Below, piece after piece: positions 37,180 to 44,943 of a stretch of DNA of 64,000 nucleotides (its first letter is position 1; every line of letters starts with the position of its first letter). This DNA is from Shewanella hanedai (GTDB lineage Bacteria; Pseudomonadota; Gammaproteobacteria; Enterobacterales; Shewanellaceae), in the NCBI RefSeq assembly GCF_007197645.1, contig NZ_VKGK01000027.1, forward strand, positions 1 through 64,000. The letters are read 5' to 3'. The translations under genes and the position numbers were made by a program. The notes under the pieces were generated by a model. The model was not told where the DNA came from and made no database searches. It was given only the letters and a program-made list of their open reading frames with translations.

Positions 37180-37369
37180 GAGATAACCTCCTAGAGGGCA
37201 AAACATGTGTTCCTACGGAGAAAAAACAGGTAGTGAGCTAATCGGAGAGGTCATTTGGTCTGAGTTTATGTGTTAAACACTCCTACTACATCGTGTGTTA
37301 CTTTTATGAGCTTTAATCAAACCTATCACTCTTAGTCTACTTCTACCCTATTAATGGATGAATAAGAGA

Positions 37370-38620
37370 TTAATAGCGATAAATATCTAGCCCTTTAGGA
37401 TCGATATCCGGCTTTACATTACTGACGAGATCCGCGAGTAATTTTCCTGAGCCACAGGCCATGGTCCAGCCAAGGGTGCCGTGACCTGTATTGGTAAATA
37501 AGTTTGATATAGGTGTTTTACCGATAATCGGCGTGCCATCTGGAGTCATAGGCCTGAGTCCTGTCCAAAACTCGGCTTGCTCCATATCACCACCTTGTGG
37601 GAACAGATCATTGACGACCATGGCGATAGTCTCTCTTCGCTGCTGACTTAAATCGAGATTATATCCCGAGAGTTCCGCGGTGCCAGCGACACGAATACGT
37701 TGATTAAAGCGGGTGATGGCGACCTTATAAGTTTCATCCATCACCGTCGACACTGGAGCGTACTCGCTATTAAGCACTGGCAAAGTTAATGAATAGCCTT
37801 TCACGGGATAGACCGGAATAGATAAGCCTAATGGCCGTAATAATGAGGCTGAGTAACTGCCCATTGCGACCACATAAACGTCAGCACTGAGCTCACCTTC
37901 GCTGGTCGATACCGAACTTATTGTGCCGTCAATCTGGTAAAGACTGTTGATTTCGGTGCCGAATTTAAAGGTAACGCCCGCTTGTTTAGCTAAGGTGGTT
38001 AACTGCTGGCAAAACAGATAGCAATCACCGGTTTCATCATCGGGTAGACGCAGCCCACCAACAATCTTGTCTCGCACATTGGCTAACGCAGGTTCTGCTC
38101 GAATACATGCCTCGACATCCAGCTCTTGATATCGAGTGCCACTTTCTTGGAGCAGTTTGATATCTTTGGCCACCGCTTCTATCTGGGCATGTTGCCTAAA
38201 CACTTGTAAGGTGCCTTGCTGACGCCCCTCGTAATCGATGGCATGATCTTGTCTCAGCTGAATTAAACAGTCGCGGCTGTAATTGGCTACGCGCAACATG
38301 CGAGACTTATTTATTTGATAACTGGCTTGATTACAGTTAGCCAACATTTTACTTGCCCAAGAGATGAGTTCTGGTGAAATGCTGGGTTTGATTTTTAATG
38401 GCGCGTGTTTTTGAATCAACCATTTTAACGCTTTGGTGGGGATGCCAGGCGCAGCCCATGGAGAGGAGTAACCGTAAGATATCTGACCGGCATTCGCAAA
38501 ACTGGTCTCTTCAGCGCTATGTAGCTGACGCTCTATCACGGTAACTTCATGGCCTGCTTGTGCCAGATACCAAGCCGAGGTTAAACCAATAACCCCACCA
38601 CCAAGTACAAAAACCTGCAT
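37370..38620 (-). CDS. dadA: DadA-like FAD-dependent amino acid dehydrogenase
   Basis: This 416-residue flavoprotein of the DadA group deaminates D-amino acids, passing electrons to the respiratory chain. The N-terminus has the dinucleotide motif VLGGGVIGLTSAWYL and the ERQ acidic residue that binds the ribose. Later motifs include SYGYSSPWAAPG and GTLGWTMACGSGK near the C-terminus, as in E. coli DadA (432 residues). It is flanked by gcvT and a LysR gene in a glycine/serine setting, so the substrate could be D-alanine, D-serine, glycine or sarcosine. The name is for the family, not proof of substrate. Confidence 0.87.
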   Translation of the reverse strand: MQVFVLGGGVIGLTSAWYLAQAGHEVTVIERQLHSAEETSFANAGQISYGYSSPWAAPGIPTKALKWLIQKHAPLKIKPSISPELISWASKMLANCNQASYQINKSRMLRVANYSRDCLIQLRQDHAIDYEGRQQGTLQVFRQHAQIEAVAKDIKLLQESGTRYQELDVEACIRAEPALANVRDKIVGGLRLPDDETGDCYLFCQQLTTLAKQAGVTFKFGTEINSLYQIDGTISSVSTSEGELSADVYVVAMGSYSASLLRPLGLSIPVYPVKGYSLTLPVLNSEYAPVSTVMDETYKVAITRFNQRIRVAGTAELSGYNLDLSQQRRETIAMVVNDLFPQGGDMEQAEFWTGLRPMTPDGTPIIGKTPISNLFTNTGHGTLGWTMACGSGKLLADLVSNVKPDIDPKGLDIYRY

Positions 38621-38665
38621 ATAATTCCTTACGGATAGAGAGACTCACCTGAGATTCAAGGTATT

Positions 38666-38707
38666 CCCCTTTTGCACTCAATTGAGTCATTGAGTGGAGA
38701 AAGGGGG
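38666..38707. other. large hairpin between gcvT and the dadA-like gene
   Basis: CCCCTTTT...CACTCAA pairs with TTGAGTG...AAAGGGG around a short loop. It lacks a T tract in the direction of transcription. It may stabilise or process the operon mRNA. Confidence 0.5.
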
Positions 38708-38741
38708 TTTTGGCTAAGTTTAATCGAGTTAATTAGCGGAA

Positions 38742-39860
38742 CTAGCCTCGAAAATATCGTTGTTCGACGAAAGGCATTTTGGCTATTTGCATCGGCAGCA
38801 TCTTTCCTCTGACCTCGGCAAAAATCTCTGTATCTAAGCGTGCATAGTGAGTCGCGACATATCCCATGGCAACGGGGAATCCACAACTGGGACCCGCAGT
38901 GCCGCTGGTGACAATACCTATCTTTTCGCCTTCGGCATTAAACAATTCGGCTCCTTCACGGACTGGTGCCCTGCTTAGTCCTTTCATGCCAACACGTTTG
39001 CGGCTGACATCTTTGGTAGCAATTTGGTCGAGTATGAGTTCTGCGCCGGGGAAACCGCCAGCACGCAGTCCGTCAGTACGACGGTTTTTACTGATGGCCC
39101 AGAGCAAACTGGCTTCAACAGGAGTGGTGGTTGTATCGATATCATGGCCATATAAGCAGAGCCCAGACTCAAGCCTAAGGGAATCTCTAGCACCTAATCC
39201 TACCCATTCAACTTCAGCTTCTGCGAGCAAAAGGCGGGTTAATCGTTCTGCGTGTTCAGCGGGAATCGATATCTCGAAACCATCCTCTCCTGTGTAACCG
39301 GCTCGGCCAAAGATACACTTAACCCCAGCGAAATTGAGTACTTGTGAGTCCATAAATACCATGGCAGAAGATTCAGGAACGTGCCTTGCCATGACACTCG
39401 CGGCTAAAGGGCCTTGCAGTGCCAGTAGCGCTCTGTCTTCAAGTACTTCAAGAGTGACATCTTCAGGTAGATGAGCACGTAGGTGGGCAATATCTTGGGT
39501 TTTACAGGCGGCATTCACGACCACAAAAAGATGATCGCCTAGATTACTGACCATAAGGTCGTCCTGTAACCCGCCTTGTTCATTGGTGAAGAGTGCGTAA
39601 CGTTGCTTACCTTGAGGTAAATCAATGATATCCACCGGAACCAAGCTCTCTAGAAATTTGGCAGCACCAGTGCCGTGCAGCCTAAGTTGACCCATATGAG
39701 AGACATCAAATAGCCCAGCGGCAGCGCGAGTATGTAAGTGTTCTTTTTTAACGCCTAAGGCGTACTGAACTGGCATATCATAGCCAGCAAAAGGCACCAT
39801 TTTAGCGTCAGCTTCTAGGTGTAAATGATAACAAGGGGTCTTTTTTAGTGCTTGTGTCAT
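38742..39860 (-). CDS. gcvT: aminomethyltransferase, glycine cleavage T protein
   Basis: This 372-residue T protein transfers the methylene group from aminomethyl-lipoyl-GcvH to tetrahydrofolate, releasing ammonia. The folate-site sequences are GLFDVSHMGQL, GRAGYTGEDGFEI and GARDSLRLESGLCLYGHD. I chose the ATG with GGAG six bases before it. It is separated from gcvH and gcvP, which lie 5 kb away on the other strand. Because Shewanella normally carries a compact gcvTHP operon, this dispersed set may be a second copy; the lipoamide dehydrogenase (L protein) must come from elsewhere. Confidence 0.93.
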   Translation of the reverse strand: MTQALKKTPCYHLHLEADAKMVPFAGYDMPVQYALGVKKEHLHTRAAAGLFDVSHMGQLRLHGTGAAKFLESLVPVDIIDLPQGKQRYALFTNEQGGLQDDLMVSNLGDHLFVVVNAACKTQDIAHLRAHLPEDVTLEVLEDRALLALQGPLAASVMARHVPESSAMVFMDSQVLNFAGVKCIFGRAGYTGEDGFEISIPAEHAERLTRLLLAEAEVEWVGLGARDSLRLESGLCLYGHDIDTTTTPVEASLLWAISKNRRTDGLRAGGFPGAELILDQIATKDVSRKRVGMKGLSRAPVREGAELFNAEGEKIGIVTSGTAGPSCGFPVAMGYVATHYARLDTEIFAEVRGKMLPMQIAKMPFVEQRYFRG

Positions 39861-39873
39861 GCTCAACTCCGTA

Positions 39874-39899
39874 AACCGCCCAGATCAATCAGGGCGGTT
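39874..39899. other. intercistronic hairpin before gcvT
   Basis: A perfect 8-bp stem AACCGCCC/GGGCGGTT with a 10-base loop sits a few bases ahead of the gcvT ribosome site in the AGCS-gcvT spacer. It could affect mRNA stability or translation. Confidence 0.55.
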
Positions 39900-39926
39900 A
39901 TATTTATGACAAATTAAAATGGGGCA

Positions 39927-41306
39927 TTAAGACTCTTCAGCTTTTACTTCTGCGCCGTCAGCTTCTTTGCGGAAATACTCTTTACTCAGCTTAAATACAA
40001 TAGGGCTTAGTAAGGCTAAAGCAATAAGGTTTGGAATGGCCATCATGGCGTTTAATGTATCAGCCAGTAACCAGATAAATTCTAATGAGCTTACTGCGCC
40101 AATTGGGACAACCAAGATCCAAAGCACTCTAAAAGGAACAACAGCTTTGACGCCAAGTAGGTATTGAACACACTTCTCGCTGTAAACGCTCCAACCTAAA
40201 ATCGTGGTGAAGGCGAAGATGGACAGAGCAATAGCAACAATATAGTTACCGTATGGGATAGATGATCCAAATGCTGCTGAAGTAAGCTCAGCACCGGTTG
40301 TACCACTGGTCCACTCGCCAGTGACGATAATCGCAAGACCGGTAATGGTACAAACAACTAAGGTGTCGATAAACGTGCCTAACATGGCCACTAAACCTTG
40401 GGCGACGGGGTTGTTTGTCTGTGCAGCGGCGTGAGCAATTGGCGCACTACCTAGGCCAGCTTCGTTAGAGAACACACCACGTGCGACACCAAAACGAACA
40501 GCGGCCCACACTGCAGCACCTGCAAATCCACCTTCTGCGGCGGTGCCAGTAAAGGCACTCTTGTAGATAAGCATGAGTGCTGCAGGTAATTCAGCGGCGT
40601 TAACAATCAACACGGCGATACCACCTGCAATATAGAAAGTGGCCATTAATGGGACGAGTTTACCGGCGACATCTGCGATACGTTTGATTCCGCCCATCAA
40701 TACCAGGCCAACTAAGACCATCATCACGAGGCCGGTAATCCAAGAGGCAACACCAAAGTTTGATTCGATGGCGTTGGCGACTGAGTTTGCTTGTACTGTA
40801 TTACCAATACCGAAACCGGCAATGGATCCAAATAGAGCGAAAGCGGTACCAAGCCAAGCCCACTTCTTGGAGAGACCATTTTTGATGTAATACATAGGGC
40901 CACCGATGTAATTACCATTCTCATCAATTTCTCGGTACTTTACCGCGAGCACGGCTTCGGCAAACTTGGTTGCCATGCCGACTAGTGCTGTACACCACAT
41001 CCAGAAGAGTGCGCCGGGGCCACCGAGGAAGATGGCGGTGGCGACGCCGGCAATGTTACCGGTTCCTATCGTTGCCGAAAGGGAGGTCATTAAGGCATTA
41101 AAAGGACTGATCTCACCTTTTATCTTTTTATCTTTTTCTGGAATACGGCCTTGCCAAAGGAGCTTAAATCCTGAACCCAATTTTAAGATAGGCATTAAAT
41201 TCAGGCCTATGGTCAGGAACATGCCGACACCTAAAATGGCGATAAGCATCGGAAGTCCCCAGACGATGCCGTTAATGTATGTGATAGCGCTTGTAATAAA
41301 TTCCAT
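39927..41306 (-). CDS. AGCS family alanine/glycine:cation symporter
   Basis: This 459-residue membrane protein has about eleven helices and the AGCS family layout: GLPMLIAILGVGMFLTIGLN at the start, SATIGTGNIAGVATAIFLGGPGA in the third helix region, and GVARGVFSNEAGLGSAPIAHAAA later. It imports glycine or alanine with Na+ (or H+). It is the first gene of the leftward group with gcvT and the dadA-like gene. A diverged copy of the XRE-cupin operator motif lies about 90-110 bases upstream. It presumably supplies the glycine used by the neighbouring cleavage enzymes. Confidence 0.93.
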   Translation of the reverse strand: MEFITSAITYINGIVWGLPMLIAILGVGMFLTIGLNLMPILKLGSGFKLLWQGRIPEKDKKIKGEISPFNALMTSLSATIGTGNIAGVATAIFLGGPGALFWMWCTALVGMATKFAEAVLAVKYREIDENGNYIGGPMYYIKNGLSKKWAWLGTAFALFGSIAGFGIGNTVQANSVANAIESNFGVASWITGLVMMVLVGLVLMGGIKRIADVAGKLVPLMATFYIAGGIAVLIVNAAELPAALMLIYKSAFTGTAAEGGFAGAAVWAAVRFGVARGVFSNEAGLGSAPIAHAAAQTNNPVAQGLVAMLGTFIDTLVVCTITGLAIIVTGEWTSGTTGAELTSAAFGSSIPYGNYIVAIALSIFAFTTILGWSVYSEKCVQYLLGVKAVVPFRVLWILVVPIGAVSSLEFIWLLADTLNAMMAIPNLIALALLSPIVFKLSKEYFRKEADGAEVKAEES

Positions 41307-41393
41307 TGTTAACCTCTAGTTTTATTATAATTTTTTGTTACTTCAATTTGTTCTGACTCTTTAATGGTCAAATGTTTGTTTTTTGTAGGTACA

Positions 41394-41413
41394 AAGTTTC
41401 CAATAGTGAAAAA
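41394..41413. promoter_or_regulatory. degenerate copy of the 20-bp palindromic operator
   Basis: AAGTTTCCAATAG... matches 14 of 20 bases of the palindrome at 42475-42494, including the whole left half AAGTTTCC. It lies upstream of the AGCS symporter gene. Confidence 0.4.
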
Positions 41414-41717
41414 ACTAGAGCTTTTGCGAATATTATTCAAGGGTTAATTTTTAATCAGCGGCATCAATAACTTATATTAGTAATCTAAGTTGTTGACTAA
41501 ATTATAGAATGTTCTAGATATTTAATTTTAAATTTGTGCTGAGTCGGGACTGGTCTTTGAGATTAATTATCTGATGGTGAATTGTTTTACAGTTTTTATG
41601 ACTATTTAATCCGGCAAGGTAAGCGATGCGTATGGGGTTTTTATTGAATGTGGTGAAGCAAACAACAGAAGAGACAACTCTTCTGTTGTAGGGGGTTAAC
41701 TATATGGTGGCAGCGTA
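41414..41717. other. spacer between the AGCS and XRE-cupin genes
   Basis: AT-rich, with no gene. It holds the promoter region of the leftward AGCS group. I looked for the tandem glycine riboswitch known before gcv genes and symporters in related bacteria and did not see its conserved core. Confidence 0.45.
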
Positions 41718-42350
41718 TTAGGTGGAGGTGACCCAGAGGATATGAGCATCTTGTTCACTGATGGATATAACTGCGTGACCCATGGTGGCATCGTAATAGG
41801 CGCTATCACCTTTACTTAAGAGTACGGGTTCATAGAACTCTGTGAATAATTGAATATCACCTTCGAGTACAAACAAAAAATCCTCACCTTCATGGCGGAT
41901 CCAATCGCCGTATTCATCGAAGCTTCTCGAACGAATGCAGGTCTTGTAGGGCAACATTTTCTTATTACTGAGTTCTGTCGCGAGCAGTTCGTGCTCATAG
42001 GTTGGTGTCAGATGAGCCTTGCCTGTATTGGCTTTGGTTATATCTCTTCGCCCGCTGGCTTGGACTTTACTTGGCTGAGTGAACAGCTGAGGTAGATCTA
42101 TTTCCAGTCCAGCAGCTAGTTTCTGCAACACCATAAATGTCGGCGATATCTGCTCATTTTCAATTTTTGATAAGGTGGATTTAGCCAGACCTGTTCGACG
42201 GCTAGCTTCTTCTAACGTGAACTTATTTTGCGTTCTTATCGCCTTAACTTGCTGGCCGATATGAACGGTTTTTACTTTTGGCTCATTGCCGCCTTCGTTC
42301 CTGACTATGTTCATCGAGGGAGCTGAGTCAGTCTCATTTTTGTTTTTCAT
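41718..42350 (-). CDS. XRE-family regulator with cupin sensor domain
   Basis: This 210-residue protein has a ~30-residue disordered N-terminus, then a helix-turn-helix (IGQQVKAIRTQNKFTLEEAS and TGLAKSTLSKIENEQISPTF), then a C-terminal cupin_2 domain (~120-205, with GDWIRHEGEDFLFVLEGDI and GDSAYYDATMGHAV). In this family the cupin binds a small metabolite and controls DNA binding. It sits between the two arms of the glycine/serine genes. The palindrome at 42475-42494, 125 bases before its start, is the natural candidate for its binding site. That link is inferred from position. Confidence 0.88.
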   Translation of the reverse strand: MKNKNETDSAPSMNIVRNEGGNEPKVKTVHIGQQVKAIRTQNKFTLEEASRRTGLAKSTLSKIENEQISPTFMVLQKLAAGLEIDLPQLFTQPSKVQASGRRDITKANTGKAHLTPTYEHELLATELSNKKMLPYKTCIRSRSFDEYGDWIRHEGEDFLFVLEGDIQLFTEFYEPVLLSKGDSAYYDATMGHAVISISEQDAHILWVTST

Positions 42351-42474
42351 ATGCTTAATGACTATCTCTCCTGAGGTTTTAACTATTGTTGCATATTCGG
42401 GTCAGCAGATGAACAGATCTAACACAAAATAAACAATCTTATAAATCAATCACTAATATACCAAATAGTAAATT

Positions 42475-42494
42475 AAGTTTCCTATAGGAAACTT
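42475..42494. promoter_or_regulatory. perfect 20-bp palindrome, candidate operator
   Basis: AAGTTTCCTATAGGAAACTT is identical to its own reverse complement. It lies in the divergent region between the XRE-cupin regulator and the serine-dehydratase-fragment/glyA/gcvHP genes, about 75 bases before the first plus-strand start. It probably binds the XRE-cupin protein. Confidence 0.65.
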
Positions 42495-42567
42495 TTATGT
42501 TGTTTGTGAAAATTAAGACTGATATGTTTATAAAATGTGAACTGCTTCTAGCTTTGGAGAAACGTCA

Positions 42568-43071
42568 ATGCCACACAGTATTTTTGACCCGTTTAATATC
42601 GGCATCAACCCGTCGAAATCTCATACTGTGGGCCCTATGGTGGCCTGTAATCGATTCGCCAAATTACTCATGTCAGATGATTTATTGAATAAGGTATCTG
42701 AAGTTAGCGTTGATCTGTATGGCACCTTAGCGCTCACCGGTAAGGAGCATGCCACAGACAATGCCTGTGTATTAGGCTTGATGGCAGAGACGCCCGATAA
42801 GCTCCCATCCGATGATATCCCTCAATTACTGGCCATAGTAAAAGACACCGGAGAGCTGCCATTGGCAGGCAAGCACTGGGTTTACTTCTCTTCAGAGCAA
42901 CACCTTAACTTCCATAACCAAGAGACACTTCCTCTGCATCCTAATGGGTTGACGGTGACGGCTATTGATGACCATGGCGAGATCGTGTTGCAGCGTACAT
43001 ATTTCTCTGTCGGTGGTGGCGCAGTATTGGAAGCATTCGAGCTAGATGGCGTCATCAACACCGTGCATTAA
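42568..43071 (+). pseudogene. sdaA: severed L-serine dehydratase: beta domain only
   Basis: These 167 residues match the N-terminal beta domain of bacterial L-serine dehydratase, including its signature (FDPFNIGINPSKSHTVGPM), the DLYGTLALTGKEHATD block and TYFSVGGG at the end. The usual enzyme is ~455 residues. The catalytic alpha domain with the Cys ligands of the 4Fe-4S cluster is absent, and no remnant is seen before glyA 90 bases on. Split enzymes such as the Bacillus type carry an ACT domain on the beta chain, which is also missing here. GGAGA precedes the ATG, so it is probably translated. Either a truncated relic or a stand-alone protein with a new role. Confidence 0.75.
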
Positions 43072-43161
43072 GCTGCTTGGGTAATGATGTCGATATAGAT
43101 AAAAACTTTGCAAGGTGGCGTGGTTATTTAACGCGATCACTTGCCAATTTAAGGAAACAGA

Positions 43162-44457
43162 ATGAAAAGCATCTACACCTCCAAAGAACTCGAACATTTT
43201 TTTGCCGCAGGATTAGCTGGTACTGATGACAAGATTCAGGCCGCTATCAATCTTGAAACCAAACGACAAGAGGAGCAGATAGAGCTCATAGCGTCTGAAA
43301 ACATTGTGTCGAAGGCGGTGATGGAAGCGCAGGGAACTTTATTAACCAACAAATATGCCGAGGGTTATCCAGGCCGCCGCTATTACGGTGGTTGTGAATT
43401 TGTCGATATCGTCGAGCAGTTGGCTATAGATAGAGCTAAGGCACTGTTTGGTGCAGGGTTTGTGAATGTGCAGCCTCACTCTGGCGCGCAAGCTAATGGT
43501 GCTGTTTTTCAGGCGCTGCTTCAGCCCGGTGATACGATTCTCGGCATGTCACTGGATGCTGGTGGTCACTTGACTCACGGTGCACGTCCAGCGCAGTCAG
43601 GTAAGTGGTTTAATGCCATTCAATATGGTGTGCTCCAAGATAGCTGTTCAATCGATTTTGATCAGGTAGAGATGTTGGCTCGCGAGCATAAGCCTAAGAT
43701 GATCATTGCTGGAGGTTCAGCGATTCCGCGTGAGATAGATTTTGCCCGTTTCAGAGCCATTGCCGATGAAGTGGGGGCTTATCTCATGGTCGACATGGCC
43801 CATATCGCAGGTTTGATTGCCACTAACTATCATCAAAACCCCCTCCCTCACGCCCACGTTGTCACGACAACAACCCACAAAACATTGCGTGGACCCCGTG
43901 GCGGAATGGTGTTGACGAATCATGAAGATATTGCCAAGAAAATAAACTCGGCGGTATTCCCTGGTCTACAAGGTGGGCCGCTGATGCATGTGATAGCCGC
44001 TAAGGCCGTCGCACTAGGCGAAGCGTTGGAACCTGAGTTTACCCAATATATTGAGCAAGTGATCAGCAATGCCAAGACTCTCGCTAAGACCTTGCAAGAG
44101 CACGGCTGCGATATTGTCACCAATGGCACAGATACTCACCTGATGTTGGTAGACCTTAGGCCTAAAGGCTTAAAAGGGAATAAAGCGGAAGAGAGTTTAG
44201 AGCGCGCCGGGATCACCTGTAATAAGAATGGCATTCCCTTTGATACTGAAAAACCTATGGTTACGTCGGGCATACGTTTAGGCACGCCTGCGGGCACCAG
44301 TCGAGGATTCGGGCAGAGTGAGTTCACTCAAATTGGTCACTGGATTGGCGAGGTGCTCGATGGATTAGCTGCAAATCCCGATGACAACAGTCAAGTTGAG
44401 TCGACTGTGCTCAAGCAAGTACAAGCACTGTGTGCAAGATTTCCTCTGTACCGCTAA
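43162..44457 (+). CDS. glyA: serine hydroxymethyltransferase
   Basis: This 431-residue PLP enzyme interconverts glycine and serine using 5,10-methylene-tetrahydrofolate. Motifs: ELIASENIVSKAV, NKYAEGYPGRRYYGGCEFVD, HSGAQANGAVF, MVDMAHIAGLIA and the PLP lysine K240 in TTTTHKTLRGPRGG. The N-terminus is slightly longer than in E. coli GlyA (417). Placed with gcvH and gcvP, it probably converts glycine to serine using the one-carbon unit released by glycine cleavage. It is likely a second copy alongside a housekeeping glyA elsewhere; this cannot be checked from the window. Confidence 0.95.
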   Translation: MKSIYTSKELEHFFAAGLAGTDDKIQAAINLETKRQEEQIELIASENIVSKAVMEAQGTLLTNKYAEGYPGRRYYGGCEFVDIVEQLAIDRAKALFGAGFVNVQPHSGAQANGAVFQALLQPGDTILGMSLDAGGHLTHGARPAQSGKWFNAIQYGVLQDSCSIDFDQVEMLAREHKPKMIIAGGSAIPREIDFARFRAIADEVGAYLMVDMAHIAGLIATNYHQNPLPHAHVVTTTTHKTLRGPRGGMVLTNHEDIAKKINSAVFPGLQGGPLMHVIAAKAVALGEALEPEFTQYIEQVISNAKTLAKTLQEHGCDIVTNGTDTHLMLVDLRPKGLKGNKAEESLERAGITCNKNGIPFDTEKPMVTSGIRLGTPAGTSRGFGQSEFTQIGHWIGEVLDGLAANPDDNSQVESTVLKQVQALCARFPLYR

Positions 44458-44489
44458 TCAATTAAACAATAAAAAATAGGAATTAAGCA

Positions 44490-44876
44490 ATGAGTTCAGT
44501 CGAGTCTAATTATAAGTTTGCCACTACTCACGAATGGGTGAAGGACAATGGCGATGGCACTGTGACAGTGGGAATATCTGAACATGCCCAAGGGTTACTT
44601 GGTGACGTGGTGTTTGTTGAGTTGCCAGAAGAGGGTGACGTGACCGTTGCCACCGAAAATTTCTCGCTGGTGGAGTCGGTTAAGGCGGCATCGGATGTCT
44701 ATGCGCCAGTATCGGGCGTGATTATTGCGGTTAATGAAGCGTTGGATGATAGCCCTGAAATCGTCAATGACTCACCGTTTGAAGACGGTTGGATTGCCAA
44801 GATTAAACTCGAGAACCCGCAAGAGCTTGAGTCGCTGATGAATTTTGACTCGTATGTTGCAAGCTTAGATAGCTAA
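44490..44876 (+). CDS. gcvH: glycine cleavage system H protein
   Basis: This is a 128-residue lipoyl carrier protein. The lipoylated lysine is K65 in the conserved setting SLVESVKAASDVYAP. The N-terminal FATTHEWVKDNGDGTVTVGIS and the central LLGDVVFVELPEEGD are as in E. coli GcvH (129 residues). It shuttles the aminomethyl group from GcvP to GcvT. A 32-base gap follows glyA, and gcvP starts 67 bases later. Confidence 0.96.
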   Translation: MSSVESNYKFATTHEWVKDNGDGTVTVGISEHAQGLLGDVVFVELPEEGDVTVATENFSLVESVKAASDVYAPVSGVIIAVNEALDDSPEIVNDSPFEDGWIAKIKLENPQELESLMNFDSYVASLDS

Positions 44877-44943
44877 GCAGAACAACTCGATTAAACAGCT
44901 GGACTAGCTGATTTTGATGGCCAGCAATATCCTTGGGGATGAG

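Noticed and set aside
41307..42567. Glycine riboswitch upstream of the glycine genes
   Set aside because: No conserved tandem aptamer core could be seen before the AGCS gene or before the glyA-gcvHP genes.
42497..42688. 63-codon plus-strand frame at the start of the serine dehydratase fragment
   Set aside because: Out of frame with the clear SdaA-like sequence that it overlaps.
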